From positions 474,523-538,522 of the forward strand of contig KK211275.1 of assembly GCA_000621425.1 (NCBI GenBank): a DNA stretch of 64,000 nucleotides, read 5' to 3'. This document shows, one piece after another, positions 1 through 10,278 of the stretch (position 1 is the first letter of the stretch; the number at the start of each line of letters is the position of its first letter). Position numbers and translations under genes: made by a program. The DNA comes from Lachnospiraceae bacterium AB2028 (lineage in GTDB: Bacteria; Bacillota; Clostridia; Lachnospirales; Lachnospiraceae). The notes under the pieces were generated by a model. It did no database searches, was not told the origin of the DNA, and saw only the letters and a list, made by a program, of their open reading frames with translations.

Positions 1-325
1 GGCAGTGGATCATGTTTATAATGCCGTAGATACAGATTAGTCCGCCGATGACATAAGGTGCATAGGTGGTCAGCAGCTCCGGTTTAAAGAAGATGACTGC
101 ACCGAGGATAATTGAAACAACCGAACCTACTATAGTAGTTATGCCGGATACACCAAAATTCTTTGCTATTACGGTTGAAATGATTCCTACAAGTCCGATT
201 ATTGCAAGTACAACACCGAGCACCTTAACTGTTACGGTTACGAATGCGGCGGGGTAGATTATCATTGCTACACCTACAATAAGCAGCAGGACAGCACTTG
301 CTAACATTGTCAATTTTGATTTCAT
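1..325 (-). CDS. HdeD-like (DUF308) membrane protein, 3' truncated by window edge
   Basis: An open frame on the complement starts at an ATG at 325-323 and stays open to the window edge (at least 108 codons), so the 3' end is missing. The start is preceded by AAAGGGG at good spacing. The product begins MKSKLTMLASAVLLLIVGVA and alternates hydrophobic helices (residues about 6-26, 32-50, 60-80, 92-107) with short GI/GV turns, the pattern of the HdeD/DUF308 family of small six-helix inner membrane proteins. In enterobacteria HdeD is tied to acid resistance, but clostridial members are uncharacterised. It is divergent from the next gene; the 219 bp between the two starts must hold both promoters, but only a weak candidate (TTGTAA 428-433, 19-bp spacer, TATGAT 453-458) is visible for the + strand. 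Confidence 0.75.
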   Translation of the reverse strand, partial: MKSKLTMLASAVLLLIVGVAMIIYPAAFVTVTVKVLGVVLAIIGLVGIISTVIAKNFGVSGITTIVGSVVSIILGAVIFFKPELLTTYAPYVIGGLICIYGIINMIHC

Positions 326-544
326 TTTTCCCCTTTCTGCCGCCTTTAGCGGCTACGCGAAGTGATTATGAAAGAATCGTCGCGAATAAAAAGATTCACA
401 GATTTATTTTAGTCATTAATTTATGCCTTGTAAAGTGAAAATAAAATGCAATTATGATAAAATAACAAAGTTGCGATTTGTTTTAATAAATCCCGGGTGA
501 GGGTCCTTAAGGTCAGTTCGGAAAATATCCAGCTGAGGGAGTTT

Positions 545-2317
545 ATGGGAAAGTTATATTCCGGAATAATGATGATATTAGCAGAGGCGCTGCTGAGCAT
601 TCAGGGAGCCTTTGCTATTGTGCCTTCTGAAGTCAGGCAATATGTCTATGCGATAGGAATTCTTGCATTAGTTTCTTTTATTGTCGTTCTGTTTTTGTCC
701 ATAAAGAAAAAAATAAGGTTCTTTGCAGCTGCATCGGGGCTTATCGTATTTTTTGCTGCGGTGTATCTTTTTGTAATGGCGCCTTTCGCAGGAACTGTAT
801 CCCTTCATCCTAATGGGAATCCTAAAGCTGTAGTAAATGAATTTTTTACTGATATATGCCTTGAAGATTACAGATCGGCACATGCACTTACGAATTCTAT
901 GGCAGCCTACGGTGTAGAAAAGGCACCTGAAAATGACATAGAAAAATGTTATTTTGAAAGGCTTCGGGAAGGCTATCGCTATGAAATGATAGGAGAACCG
1001 CTAATCACGGGGTTAAAGGCAAGCCAGAATGTCAGGGTCAGATATTTCAATATGGCGTCCACCGGACAGGATGTTAAAGCAGCAACTATGACGAATTTAG
1101 ATGAATATGTACAGTCACATGCCAAGGATGAAGTTTATGATGAAGAAAACAATTATTTAGATGGCATAACGGACAGTATGTATGAGCGTGCCGTAATGTC
1201 AGTCGTTGGCGGAGGAAAAAGTTATTTTTACAGCTTTGACCTTTTGCAGGTGGAATTGGAATATACAGATGGAAAATGGCAGATCATAATGGACGACGAA
1301 CTTAAGAATGTTCTTAGCGGAGGTACGGAAAATACGGAAACCTTCTGCGACAATGCAAAGAGTGATGCCTTGAGCGAAGTGATATATATACCGAAGACTT
1401 ATGTGGTGGCAGAGGAGGCGCTTTGGGGACCGGCACCGAATCAGGCTCTTTTTGGAAAAACTGATGATCCGGAAGAGGTTCAGGAAGTTGTTGATTCTGC
1501 CTGGGAGCTTCTTGGGGACCAGGAGCTGTCCTGGAGCCCTTCTATCAAGATTGTTCATGGGACATACATAAATTATTACTGTGACGATACCATTTTAGCA
1601 ATTACCTGGAGACAGCGGATCAACGGAGAGTACTGTACCTGTGCGGAGGTAAAGATATTAGACCCGTCGCAGCTTAGAAGGAAACTTTCCATGGATACTT
1701 TCGGTTCTCCGGTGGAGCAGACCGCTTCTGCGCTAGCACACCAGGCCAATGCGGTCCTTGCTGTTAACGGCGATTATTACAAATATCGTGGGAATGGCAT
1801 CTGTGTTTATCAGCGGGAACTGTGCAGGGCAGAACTTAGAACCACAGATACCTGCTATTTCAATACTGACGGTGAAATGCTTTTTACCAAGGCTGGCCAG
1901 TTTAAGAATGCTGATGAGGTAAAGGAATACATTGAAGAAAATGATGTGCTATTTGCGGTTTCTTTTGGACCGGTACTTGTTGATGAGGGAGAAATACAGA
2001 ATATCGGCTATTATGCCTTAGGACAGGTACATGAAGGTTATTCAAGGTCTGCCATAGGTCAGATTGATGAGCTGCATTATTTCATGATGAATATCAATCA
2101 TACCAAGGCAACACCGGATGGAGGCAGGATCGGAAGCATAGCCCAGTATATGTATGATTTTGGCTGTCAGAAAGCTTATGCATTAGACGGTGGACAGACA
2201 GCCGAGCTTGTGATGAATGACAAGCCTGTAAATCCTGTTGACTGGTCCAGTGAAAGAATGGTGAGCGATATAATCTATTTTTCAACAGCTATTCCTGAAA
2301 CAGAGGAAACAAAATAA
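545..2317 (+). CDS. membrane-anchored phosphodiester glycosidase (NAGPA-type) domain protein
   Basis: The predicted product has about 590 residues. Two N-terminal hydrophobic helices (about residues 25-80) anchor it, followed by an extracellular region of about 270 residues with no family I recognise. The last 200 residues match the phosphodiester glycosidase (NAGPA, formerly DUF2233) domain: AVNGDYY, then FGPVLVDEG, a central NINHTKATPDGGR, and the late signature YALDGGQTAEL. Family members cleave or remodel N-acetylglucosamine-1-phosphodiester linkages; the bacterial substrate, probably a cell-surface polymer, is not deducible. I prefer the ATG at 545, preceded by GAGGGAG, over the in-frame GTG at 497, which has no ribosome binding site. 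It lies 19 bp upstream of the Lgt-like gene and is probably cotranscribed with it and mnmG. Confidence 0.8.
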   Translation: MGKLYSGIMMILAEALLSIQGAFAIVPSEVRQYVYAIGILALVSFIVVLFLSIKKKIRFFAAASGLIVFFAAVYLFVMAPFAGTVSLHPNGNPKAVVNEFFTDICLEDYRSAHALTNSMAAYGVEKAPENDIEKCYFERLREGYRYEMIGEPLITGLKASQNVRVRYFNMASTGQDVKAATMTNLDEYVQSHAKDEVYDEENNYLDGITDSMYERAVMSVVGGGKSYFYSFDLLQVELEYTDGKWQIIMDDELKNVLSGGTENTETFCDNAKSDALSEVIYIPKTYVVAEEALWGPAPNQALFGKTDDPEEVQEVVDSAWELLGDQELSWSPSIKIVHGTYINYYCDDTILAITWRQRINGEYCTCAEVKILDPSQLRRKLSMDTFGSPVEQTASALAHQANAVLAVNGDYYKYRGNGICVYQRELCRAELRTTDTCYFNTDGEMLFTKAGQFKNADEVKEYIEENDVLFAVSFGPVLVDEGEIQNIGYYALGQVHEGYSRSAIGQIDELHYFMMNINHTKATPDGGRIGSIAQYMYDFGCQKAYALDGGQTAELVMNDKPVNPVDWSSERMVSDIIYFSTAIPETEETK

Positions 2318-2336
2318 ATTATAGTTTTTGGCAAGT

Positions 2337-4049
2337 ATGGAAAATGTTGCAATCTTCATAGGAAATACACAGATAAGATGGAGCACACTGATCGTGATAT
2401 GTGCTGTGTTTGTGTGGTTTTCTGTTTCATATTCCCTGCTTGTTTCACACGGTGGCAAAAGATATGTAATGTTTGTTTGCCTGCCTTTTATGGTCTTTTT
2501 CTCACTGCTCTTCGGAAGAGCAATCCACTGGTACAGTCATTCTGAGCTATATAAAAGTGCTGAAGATGCATTTTATTCCTTATGGACAGGTGATTTTTCT
2601 TACGGATCCTATGATATGCCGGGAATACTTTTGGCAGCTTTGCTCACAGCAGTCCTATGCGGACGTCTTATTGGTTCCGGCGGTACGAGACGTCTTTTGG
2701 ATGCGTTCTCACCGGGACTTGCCCTTGGAATGGGCATAATATATCTTGCAGACCGCTTTGGAACAGCCGCACGAAGCAAGATGGTATTTACGCTTTCAGG
2801 ACAGACCTATTTTCCGCTTTTTGTATCAGAGGATGGGAACAATGGCTCATACCGTTTGGCCGTATACTTTGTTCTTTTTGCAGGATTATTTATTATATTT
2901 TTACTGACATCAGTTTTTTACATAAGGCGCAATCCTGACTTTCAGGTCATAGGCAGCTATAAGGGATCTACATTCATACTGTTTATGCTGCTGCTTTCTG
3001 CACTTGAAGTGGTGTGCGACAGCATGCGTTATGATTCGTCTTATTTCAGGAGCAATGGATTTGTCAGCATAATTCAGGTGATTTCTGCGCTTTGCTTTTT
3101 AGCTGTGGTCATTTTTTACAGCATCCGTTCTGTAAATGGCAACGGCTTTAAATTTTACCATCCGATAATCTGGGTATTTTTTGCGGCCGGTTTTGGCGGC
3201 GCAATATATATTGAATACTTGGTGCAGAGGCATACGGACTGGTATGTAAAGTGCTATGTGATAATGAGCATCTGCTGTATAGCAATGGCTCTTTGCGGCT
3301 ACATACTGCATTTAACTAACTGCGTTGATATAAGGAAAGATATACCGCAGGAGCAGGAGTGTATGGATCTGTTAGCAGAAGGCGTAAGTGCGGCTATTGC
3401 TGAGCTGGAAAAAGATGACGCAGAAGATGCGATGCTGCCTGATGTTTCTACGGAGGATGATAATGATACGGTTAAGTCCGATGATACGGTTCAGGAATCC
3501 GGGACTGCTGATGCATCAGCTTTGCCTGCAGCAACCGGGCTTGCTGCTACGGAAACGGTGTCCGGTGCAGCTGTGGCTGAGTCTGAAATTTCTGAGCCAG
3601 ACGTTAATGGTTACGAAACGGAATCAGGCCTTTCTGTAAGATATAATGTGCTTACGGCAGAAGAATTCCTGTCGTTATGGAATTCTGTATGGACATCGGC
3701 GCCTTCTCTGGAACAGACATGCCTTGCATTGGATCATTCACTTTTTAGGGTATCCGTATATGAAGGTGATACGGTGGTGGCTATGGCAAGAGTTATAGGT
3801 GACTTAGGAATGTGTTATTATGTCAAGGACGTGATAGTAAGGCCTGAGTACCAGGGCAGAAAAATAGGCAGCCTACTGATAGACGAGATACTTAAATTTG
3901 TTCAAGCATACGGTGTGGAAGGCACTAAGATAGCTGTTGAATTATCTGCGCTGCCGGATAAAGTGCCTTTTTATGAACAATTCGGATTTAAGGCAAATGA
4001 GGCAAAAAGGCTGCGCATAATGTATAAAGTAAAGGGTACGGAAGAATGA
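2337..4049 (+). CDS. Lgt-like polytopic membrane domain fused to a C-terminal GNAT acetyltransferase
   Basis: Residues 1-335 form a seven- or eight-helix membrane domain with the layout of prolipoprotein diacylglyceryl transferase (Lgt): GRAIHW after helix 2, then [20 protein letters not shown], which corresponds to the D..aP.lalGq.igR block. The residues Lgt needs are not kept: the HGGL motif reads SYGSYDMPG, and the RxGNFxNxE block reads [10 protein letters not shown]. An acidic, Ala-rich linker (about 340-420) leads to a GNAT fold with motif [21 protein letters not shown] and a terminal [10 protein letters not shown], as in acetyl-CoA-dependent N-acetyltransferases. The start is uncertain: ATG 2337 or TTG 2328, neither with a good ribosome binding site. 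It overlaps mnmG by 4 bp (ATGA). A role in acylating or acetylating an envelope substrate is inference. Confidence 0.7.
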   Translation: MENVAIFIGNTQIRWSTLIVICAVFVWFSVSYSLLVSHGGKRYVMFVCLPFMVFFSLLFGRAIHWYSHSELYKSAEDAFYSLWTGDFSYGSYDMPGILLAALLTAVLCGRLIGSGGTRRLLDAFSPGLALGMGIIYLADRFGTAARSKMVFTLSGQTYFPLFVSEDGNNGSYRLAVYFVLFAGLFIIFLLTSVFYIRRNPDFQVIGSYKGSTFILFMLLLSALEVVCDSMRYDSSYFRSNGFVSIIQVISALCFLAVVIFYSIRSVNGNGFKFYHPIIWVFFAAGFGGAIYIEYLVQRHTDWYVKCYVIMSICCIAMALCGYILHLTNCVDIRKDIPQEQECMDLLAEGVSAAIAELEKDDAEDAMLPDVSTEDDNDTVKSDDTVQESGTADASALPAATGLAATETVSGAAVAESEISEPDVNGYETESGLSVRYNVLTAEEFLSLWNSVWTSAPSLEQTCLALDHSLFRVSVYEGDTVVAMARVIGDLGMCYYVKDVIVRPEYQGRKIGSLLIDEILKFVQAYGVEGTKIAVELSALPDKVPFYEQFGFKANEAKRLRIMYKVKGTEE

Positions 4050-6085
4050 ACGCTGATAACGGGGTATTAAAAAATAAAATACATGAGAAAGTGGATGTCT
4101 GCGTCATAGGAGCGGGACATGCAGGATGTGAGGCTGCCCTTGCGTGCAGCAGAAACGGATTGTCTACAGTGATATTTACTGTAAGCGTGGATTCCATAGC
4201 CCTTATGCCCTGCAATCCTAATGTGGGTGGTTCGTCTAAAGGACATCTTGTGAGGGAACTGGATGCCCTTGGTGGTGAGATGGGTCGCAATATAGACAAG
4301 ACTTTCATTCAATCCAAGATGCTTAATGCATCAAAAGGACCGGCTGTACATTCGCTCAGAGCCCAGGCTGATAAGCAGGAATATACAAGGGCAATGCGCC
4401 ATGTGCTTGAGGAGCAGGATAACCTGATTATAAAGCAGGCAGAAGTATGCGAGATAGAAACTGAAGATGAAGACGGCACGAGCATTATCAGGGGCGTCAG
4501 GACTGCCACAGGCGCTTTTTATGAGTGTAGGGCTCTTATCATATGCAGCGGAACATATCTTAAGGCAAGATGCCTTACAGGGGAATCCATAGTGCATACG
4601 GGGCCAAACGGCCTTCAGCCGGCAAATTCACTTTCGGCATCATTGGAAGAGCATGGTGTGGTACTCAGACGGTTTAAGACCGGGACTCCTGCCAGGATGG
4701 ACGGACGCAGCCTTGATTATAGCAAGATGGAGCCACAGCACGGAGATGAAAAGGTAGTGCCTTTTTCATTTTCCACGGATCCTGAATCAGTGCAGATTAA
4801 GCAGGCTGACTGTTACCTGACATATACCAACGAAGAAACCCATAAGATAATAAGGGCTAATCTTGACCGTTCGCCGATTTATGCAGGAATTATAGAGGGG
4901 ACCGGCCCCAGGTACTGTCCATCAATCGAGGATAAAGTAGTTAAATTTGCTGACAAGGAGAGACATCAGGTCTTTATAGAGCCTGAGGGACTTCATACGA
5001 ATGAAATGTACATAGGTGGCATGAGTTCATCTCTTCCGGAGGATGTGCAGTTGGAAATGTACAGGACGGTTCCGGGACTTGAACATTGCCGTATGGTACG
5101 TAATGCCTATGCAATAGAATATGACTGTCTGGCATCCGGACAGCTTAAGCTTTCCTTGGAATTGAAGTCTATAAAGGGTGTGTTTTGTGCCGGTCAGTTC
5201 AACGGTAGCAGTGGATATGAAGAGGCGGCTGCCCAGGGCCTTATGGCTGGCATAAACGCGGTGAGAATGATTGAAGACAGGGAACCACTTATACTTGATC
5301 GTTCCGAGGCATATATAGGTGTCCTTATAGATGACTTGGTTACCAAAGAAAACAGGGAACCTTACCGTATGATGACATCTCGGGCTGAATACAGGCTGTT
5401 GCTCAGGCAGGACAATGCGGATATGCGGCTTAGGAAATACGGTTTTGAATCAGGCCTCATAAGCGCGGAACAGTACGAATATACTGAGAAGAAACAGATG
5501 ATAATAGAGTCTGAAAAACAGCGCATGTTTGACACCTACGTGGGTGCTGCTAAGAGTATATGCGATGTGTTGAATTCCTTAGGTTCGGCTGATGTTAAAA
5601 AGAATACTTCCCTTGCTGAACTTATATGCAGGCCTGAGCTTGATTACGAGAAAGTATCAGCGTTAGATAATGAAAGGGAAGAAATTTACAGGAGATTTGC
5701 AGCTGCGGTTTTCGGTGATGGGGAAGAAACTGACAGCATAGGCAGAGATGATACTGACAGCCGGGCACATTATGATGTGATTTCTGCAGAATGCAGGGAT
5801 AAGTTCTTTAAGGAAGTAAACGATCAGATCAATATCGAGGTCAAGTATGAAGGTTATATAAAGCGCCAGAAACAGCAGGTAGAGCATTTCAAGAAGATGG
5901 AGACAAGGCGCATTCCTGTGGATATCGACTATGATGCTGTCACGAGCCTTCGACTTGAGGCAAGACAAAAACTTAAGGAATTCAGGCCGGAGAATTTAGG
6001 TCAGGCGTCCCGGATAAGCGGTGTCAGCCCTGCAGATGTAAACGTGTTGCTGATATATCTTGAGAGCAGGAATTCGTCTAAATAG
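4046..6085 (+). CDS. mnmG: tRNA uridine-5-carboxymethylaminomethyl(34) synthesis enzyme MnmG (GidA)
   Basis: FAD-dependent subunit of the MnmE-MnmG complex that installs the cmnm5 group on wobble U34 of tRNAs. The FAD-binding [14 protein letters not shown] is at the N terminus. Both family signatures are present: [12 protein letters not shown] near residue 290 and [20 protein letters not shown] near residue 390. The C-terminal helical domain that binds MnmE ends in [19 protein letters not shown], as in other family members. At 679 residues it is about 50 longer than usual; the excess is an acidic insertion around residues 555-575 ([20 protein letters not shown]). The ATG overlaps the stop of the upstream fusion gene, implying translational coupling, and a strong hairpin terminator follows. 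The usual partner mnmE is not in the window. Confidence 0.96.
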   Translation: MNADNGVLKNKIHEKVDVCVIGAGHAGCEAALACSRNGLSTVIFTVSVDSIALMPCNPNVGGSSKGHLVRELDALGGEMGRNIDKTFIQSKMLNASKGPAVHSLRAQADKQEYTRAMRHVLEEQDNLIIKQAEVCEIETEDEDGTSIIRGVRTATGAFYECRALIICSGTYLKARCLTGESIVHTGPNGLQPANSLSASLEEHGVVLRRFKTGTPARMDGRSLDYSKMEPQHGDEKVVPFSFSTDPESVQIKQADCYLTYTNEETHKIIRANLDRSPIYAGIIEGTGPRYCPSIEDKVVKFADKERHQVFIEPEGLHTNEMYIGGMSSSLPEDVQLEMYRTVPGLEHCRMVRNAYAIEYDCLASGQLKLSLELKSIKGVFCAGQFNGSSGYEEAAAQGLMAGINAVRMIEDREPLILDRSEAYIGVLIDDLVTKENREPYRMMTSRAEYRLLLRQDNADMRLRKYGFESGLISAEQYEYTEKKQMIIESEKQRMFDTYVGAAKSICDVLNSLGSADVKKNTSLAELICRPELDYEKVSALDNEREEIYRRFAAAVFGDGEETDSIGRDDTDSRAHYDVISAECRDKFFKEVNDQINIEVKYEGYIKRQKQQVEHFKKMETRRIPVDIDYDAVTSLRLEARQKLKEFRPENLGQASRISGVSPADVNVLLIYLESRNSSK

Positions 6086-6121
6086 AAGTCCGTTAAATCT
6101 ATCGGGATTAAAGTAAAAAAG

Positions 6122-6154
6122 AACGCCGGCTCATATGTGAGCCGGCGTTTTGTT
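6122..6154. terminator. bidirectional intrinsic terminator between mnmG and hflC
   Basis: A perfect 12-bp stem (AACGCCGGCTCA at 6122-6133 with TGAGCCGGCGTT at 6138-6149) has a 4-nt loop, a T-rich run on the + strand and an A-rich run upstream that becomes T-rich on the complement. It separates convergent mnmG and hflC. Confidence 0.92.
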
Positions 6155-6172
6155 GTTATATGTTACGGTTGT

Positions 6173-7195
6173 TTATTGACCTGTGTAAAAGATTCTCGCA
6201 ATAGGTGAGTCAGCGCTCAGGATGACTGTCTTATCCTTGCTTCCTTTCATGGATGCCTTTAGTGCATCCAGGGACCTTACGAAAGCATAGAATTCAGCTT
6301 TTTCAGGATCTGAATAAGCATCTGAGAGGATCTGCATGTATTCGGCTTCACCTTCTGCAATGAGTATCTCAGCCTTGGCAGATGCTGTTGACTTAAGGAT
6401 TGACGTTTCCCTGTCAGTGGTGTTGATGATCATCTGGGCTTCTTCCTGGCCTTCAGCTGTATACTGGGCAGCAATATTTTCTCTTTCGGAAATCATTCTG
6501 GTATATACGGCTTCCTTGTTGGACTCGGGAAGGTCAAGTTTCTTTACATCCACGGTATCTATCACGATGCCGTACTGGGTTTCTTTTGAATTGATCTGGG
6601 CCATTATGAGTTCTGTCAGTGACTTGATTTCAACTGTTTCGGGAGTATCCACCGTTATGTCATTTGATGATACGCTTTCTTCATCAGTGGGCTCTGCCAG
6701 AGTGATGTCAAGCTTTCCGTCACGGGACTGGATGACTTCGTTCTGTGTCATGGATGAAATGACCACTTTTGTTGCATTGTAGACTGTGGTATTGATCCTG
6801 GCCTCTGCATTCTGTGTGGAACCGTTAAGTGACTGCACAAAGAGCAGGGGATCTGTAATATGCCACAGTACATATGAATCAACGATCATTGTCTTTTTAT
6901 CGGATGTGATGACATCTGATTCAGGAAGGTCGTATATCAGCAGTTCATTAGGCAGACGTGTTGCGCTGTCTATGATAGGCACCTTGAAACTTAATCCGGG
7001 CTCTGTAGTAACCCTTACTACTTCGCCGAAACGCCTGATGAGCTGGTATTCGTCAGGGTAAGTAACGACTATGGATGATTTGAGAATTACTAATAATACT
7101 AAACATACAAATGCAATTATAATTTTCGTAATGATGCCCTTAGCGACGTCATTTGCGTTTTTTACTTTTTCTACTTTTTTATTAGCGTTATCCAT
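6173..7195 (-). CDS. hflC: HflC-type SPFH (band 7) membrane protein
   Basis: One N-terminal membrane helix (about residues 22-42) is followed by an SPFH domain: VVTYPDEYQLIRRFGEVVRV, then EPGLSFKVPIID and the beta-strand segment DSYVLWHITDPLLF. A charged coiled coil rich in Glu and Ala follows (about 240-300). HflC and HflK form a ring complex that surrounds and modulates the FtsH protease in other bacteria. The 340-residue length fits. It is the second gene of a two-gene minus-strand operon: its ATG lies 2 bp past the hflK stop and its ribosome binding site AAGGAGGATG sits inside the 3' end of hflK. An acidic insertion around residues 165-190 (EPTDEESVSSNDITVDTPE) is not typical of the family. 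Confidence 0.88.
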   Translation of the reverse strand: MDNANKKVEKVKNANDVAKGIITKIIIAFVCLVLLVILKSSIVVTYPDEYQLIRRFGEVVRVTTEPGLSFKVPIIDSATRLPNELLIYDLPESDVITSDKKTMIVDSYVLWHITDPLLFVQSLNGSTQNAEARINTTVYNATKVVISSMTQNEVIQSRDGKLDITLAEPTDEESVSSNDITVDTPETVEIKSLTELIMAQINSKETQYGIVIDTVDVKKLDLPESNKEAVYTRMISERENIAAQYTAEGQEEAQMIINTTDRETSILKSTASAKAEILIAEGEAEYMQILSDAYSDPEKAEFYAFVRSLDALKASMKGSKDKTVILSADSPIARIFYTGQ

Positions 7196-7197
7196 TA

Positions 7198-8199
7198 TTA
7201 TTCATCCTCCTTCTGCGCATTGATCAGGTCGTCTATGGTAGGAGAGCTGGAACTGTTTCCACTGTCATAGAAACTGTCCAGGGGAAGCAGTGTCTGTACT
7301 TCGCCGTCAGCGGATTCGATAACAATCTTCATACCGGGCAGTACTTCTTCCATTGTTTCATAGAACATACGCTGTCTTGTCATCTCGGGGAATTTCACAT
7401 ATTCATCATATTCGGCAAGGAATCTTGCAACCTGTCCGTTAGCCTCGTTTATGCGCTCCTGTTTCATAGCTTCGGCCTCCTGGATTATCCTGTCGGCTTC
7501 AGCGTTTGCGGCAGGGATCTGCTCGTTGCGGTATTTGTTTGCGTTGTTTACCGCAGTTTCTTTTCCCTGTTTTGCAGTTTCAACAGCCTTAAAAGCTTCT
7601 GAAATCTCAACTGTAGGGGGCTCAGCATCCTGCATGCTTATGGATACCAGCTGTATTCCTAAGTCGTAGGTATCAAGTTTCTCGGTTATCATTGTAAAGA
7701 TATTTGACTGTATCTCGTTCTTGCCTGTGGTAAGCACAGAGTCAACTGTATAGGAACCGATGGTAGTACGCACGCTGTTCTGAACGATATTTTTAAGTAT
7801 CAGTTCGGGATCCTGGGATGCGAAGACCTTCTTGGTGGGATCTGTAACACGGTATTCCACGTAGAAATCAACGGTTATGAAGTTATAATCCGATGTGATC
7901 ATCATGGAATCGGCCGTGGATGTATATTCCGGAGTGGAGCTGCCATCTGCGTTATAGACATCCTGGGTAGTATAGCCCACATCAAAACCCTTGATGGTGG
8001 TATCAACCTTAATGACTTCCTGTACAAAAGGAATCCTGAAATGCAGTCCGGGTGTTGCTATGCCGGTGGGCTGTCCGAATGTGCATACGACACCTTGCTG
8101 TGACTCTGTTATGGTATAAATGCCTGAAAGGCAGGTTATAGCCACTACAAAGCAGACAAGTACAGCTATTACGATTGCGACAATCTTGCGTGTTTTCAT
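7198..8199 (-). CDS. hflK: HflK-type SPFH (band 7) membrane protein
   Basis: One N-terminal membrane helix (about 8-28) precedes an SPFH domain containing TITESQQGVVCTFGQPTG and TPGLHFRIPFVQEVIKVDT. The HflK-characteristic MQDAEPPTVEISEAFKAVE segment follows, then an Ala/Glu-rich coiled coil (EADRIIQEAEAMKQERINEA). With HflC it should form the FtsH-associated membrane microdomain complex. It is the promoter-proximal gene of the hflK-hflC pair. The nearest AGAAAGGA lies 15 nt upstream, too far for the hflK ATG but well placed for an ATG at 8210-8208 that opens a four-codon frame (MGKK) whose TGA overlaps the hflK ATG. hflK may therefore be translated by coupling. Confidence 0.87.
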   Translation of the reverse strand: MKTRKIVAIVIAVLVCFVVAITCLSGIYTITESQQGVVCTFGQPTGIATPGLHFRIPFVQEVIKVDTTIKGFDVGYTTQDVYNADGSSTPEYTSTADSMMITSDYNFITVDFYVEYRVTDPTKKVFASQDPELILKNIVQNSVRTTIGSYTVDSVLTTGKNEIQSNIFTMITEKLDTYDLGIQLVSISMQDAEPPTVEISEAFKAVETAKQGKETAVNNANKYRNEQIPAANAEADRIIQEAEAMKQERINEANGQVARFLAEYDEYVKFPEMTRQRMFYETMEEVLPGMKIVIESADGEVQTLLPLDSFYDSGNSSSSPTIDDLINAQKEDE

Positions 8200-8484
8200 T
8201 TCTTACCCATTTTTCCTTTCTGCCGTTTTTTCGGCCTTGCATAGATGTTGCGTGGAGACATAGGTCGGTTTTTATCCTAATATAAAACAAGATGGCTTTG
8301 CCGGCTGTCTGACACACATTGGATAGGATAACAGAAAATAAAAAAAATTTGTATTATTTTTTATTCATCAGCTTTTGTATAGTGGAAAACCTGCTTTCTT
8401 TGTGATAAGATATTTAGGCGGATTGTGGAGTGCTAATCACAAAACAGCCGTGTTAATAATTATTTTATTAAAGGACAAAAAATC

Positions 8485-10182
8485 ATGGCAGAAGAGATTA
8501 TCAACAGCGAAGAAAAAGAAGAGAAAAGGTCCCGTAACTTTATCGAAGTAGAGATAGATAAGGATCTGGCAGAAGGTGTTTATGATACCGTACATACAAG
8601 GTTTCCGCCGGAGCCCAACGGCTATCTTCATATAGGACATGCTAAGTCCATAATCTTAAACTACGGCCTTGCCAAGGAATACGGCGGCAAATTCAACATG
8701 CGTTTTGACGATACTAATCCCACCAAGGAAAAGCCGGAATTCGTAGAGGCTATAAAGGAAGACATCAAGTGGCTTGGGGCCGATTGGGAGGACAGGCTTT
8801 TCTTTGCATCTGATTATTTTGACCAGATGCATGATGCTGCTGTAAAGCTCATAAAGAAGGGGAAGGCTTATATTTCCGAGCTTTCTGCTGATGAGATAAA
8901 GGAATACAGAGGCACCCTTACAGAGGCAGGAAAAAATGATCCCAACAGGGACAGGAGCGTAGAGGATAACCTTCGTCTCTTTGAGGAAATGAAGGATGGA
9001 AAGCATGCTGACGGAAGCCTTGTGCTCAGGGCAAAGATCGATATGTCCAGCCCTAATATCAATATGAGGGATCCCGTAATATACAGGGTGGCTCATATGA
9101 CGCATCACAACACAGGGGACAAGTGGTGCATTTATCCTATGTATGATTTTGCACATCCGATTGAAGATGCAATAGAAGGTATCACACATTCCATTTGTAC
9201 CCTTGAATTCGAGGATCACAGGCCTTTATATAACTGGGTTGTTGAGGAACTTGAATATCCGCATCCGCCCAGGCAGATAGAATTCGCCAAGATGTATCTG
9301 ACCGGAGTAGTCACCGGAAAGCGTTACATAAAGAAGTTAGTTGAGGATGGCGTAGTTGACGGCTGGGATGATCCCAGACTTGTGTCCGTAGCTGCTCTCA
9401 GGCGCAGGGGCTATACCCCTGAATCCATCAGGAGATTCGTTGAGCTTTCGGGCGTGAGCAAGGCTAATTCATCTTCTGATATGGCTATGCTTGAATACTG
9501 CGTAAGGGAAGACTTAAAGCTTTCCAAACCCAGGGTAATGGCAATACTTGACCCGGTTAAGCTTATCATCGATAACTATCCCGAAGGGCAGACTGAGATG
9601 CTTACCGCAGTCAATAATCCGGAGAATGAAACATTAGGCACCAGGGAGCTTCCTTTTGGGCGTGAGCTTTACATAGAAAGAAATGACTTCATGGAAGAGC
9701 CACCTAAGAAATATTACAGACTTTTCCCCGGAAATGAAGTCCGTCTCATGAATGCGTATTTTGTAAAATGCACAGGCTGTGACAAGGATGAGAACGGAAA
9801 TATCACCGCTGTACACTGTACCTATGATCTTGAGACAAAGCAGGATGGCAGGGAAGTTGAGCGTAAGGTAAAAGGAACCATCCACTGGGTAAATGCATCT
9901 ACGGCATTCCAGGCTACAGTAAGGTTATATGAGAGCCTTATTGAAGAGGGCAAGGAAGTATATGACGAAGAGACCGGCAAGATGAACATAAACGAGAATT
10001 CTCTTACGGTTCTTAAGGATTGCTACCTTGAGCCTTCGCTTAGGGACGCAAAAGCTTTTGAGTCATTCCAGTTTGTAAGAAACGGATTCTTTACGGTGGA
10101 TTTCAGGGATTCAAAGGAAGGGGCACCGGTATTTAACAGGATAGTAGGGCTTAAGAGTTCCTTTAAACTGCCTGTTTCATGA
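8485..10182 (+). CDS. glnS: glutaminyl-tRNA synthetase
   Basis: Class I aminoacyl-tRNA synthetase that charges tRNA-Gln directly. The HIGH motif is in [17 protein letters not shown] near residue 45, followed by the GlnRS-specific [16 protein letters not shown]. The KMSKS-equivalent lies in [12 protein letters not shown] near residue 275, a change from the usual MSKRKL-type loop. The tail holds the anticodon-binding beta-barrels. Length is 565 residues against about 553 in E. coli. AAAGGAC precedes the ATG. The gene sits alone between hflK (divergent) and the DUF2225 gene. No T-box element with its AGGGTGGNACCGCG sequence is visible upstream. A tRNA-Gln(TTG) gene lies at 39430. Presence of GlnRS does not exclude the GatCAB route elsewhere in the genome. 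Confidence 0.95.
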   Translation: MAEEIINSEEKEEKRSRNFIEVEIDKDLAEGVYDTVHTRFPPEPNGYLHIGHAKSIILNYGLAKEYGGKFNMRFDDTNPTKEKPEFVEAIKEDIKWLGADWEDRLFFASDYFDQMHDAAVKLIKKGKAYISELSADEIKEYRGTLTEAGKNDPNRDRSVEDNLRLFEEMKDGKHADGSLVLRAKIDMSSPNINMRDPVIYRVAHMTHHNTGDKWCIYPMYDFAHPIEDAIEGITHSICTLEFEDHRPLYNWVVEELEYPHPPRQIEFAKMYLTGVVTGKRYIKKLVEDGVVDGWDDPRLVSVAALRRRGYTPESIRRFVELSGVSKANSSSDMAMLEYCVREDLKLSKPRVMAILDPVKLIIDNYPEGQTEMLTAVNNPENETLGTRELPFGRELYIERNDFMEEPPKKYYRLFPGNEVRLMNAYFVKCTGCDKDENGNITAVHCTYDLETKQDGREVERKVKGTIHWVNASTAFQATVRLYESLIEEGKEVYDEETGKMNINENSLTVLKDCYLEPSLRDAKAFESFQFVRNGFFTVDFRDSKEGAPVFNRIVGLKSSFKLPVS

Positions 10183-10201
10183 TAATAATAATTAACTGTT
10201 A

Positions 10202-10246
10202 GCGAGATATAGATTGTATCACAAATCATATGATACATCTAATCGC
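10202..10246. repeat. inverted repeat / stem-loop between glnS and the DUF2225 gene
   Basis: AGATTGTATCA (10211-10221) pairs with TGATACATCT (10231-10240) with one bulged base. GCGA (10202-10205) and TCGC (10243-10246) can close an outer helix. No T-run follows, so it is not a classical terminator. It lies 33 bp before the ATG of the next gene and could be an operator, an mRNA-processing hairpin or a 3' stabilising element for glnS mRNA. Confidence 0.55.
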
Positions 10247-10278
10247 ATAGCCATAAAATGTGGCAGAAAAGAGGAAAT

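Noticed and set aside
66-257. 63-codon + strand frame
   Set aside because: Antisense to the HdeD-like gene, no ribosome binding site and Thr/Pro-rich shadow composition.
8220-8484. T-box leader for glnS
   Set aside because: No T-box sequence AGGGTGGNACCGCG or terminator/antiterminator pair was found.
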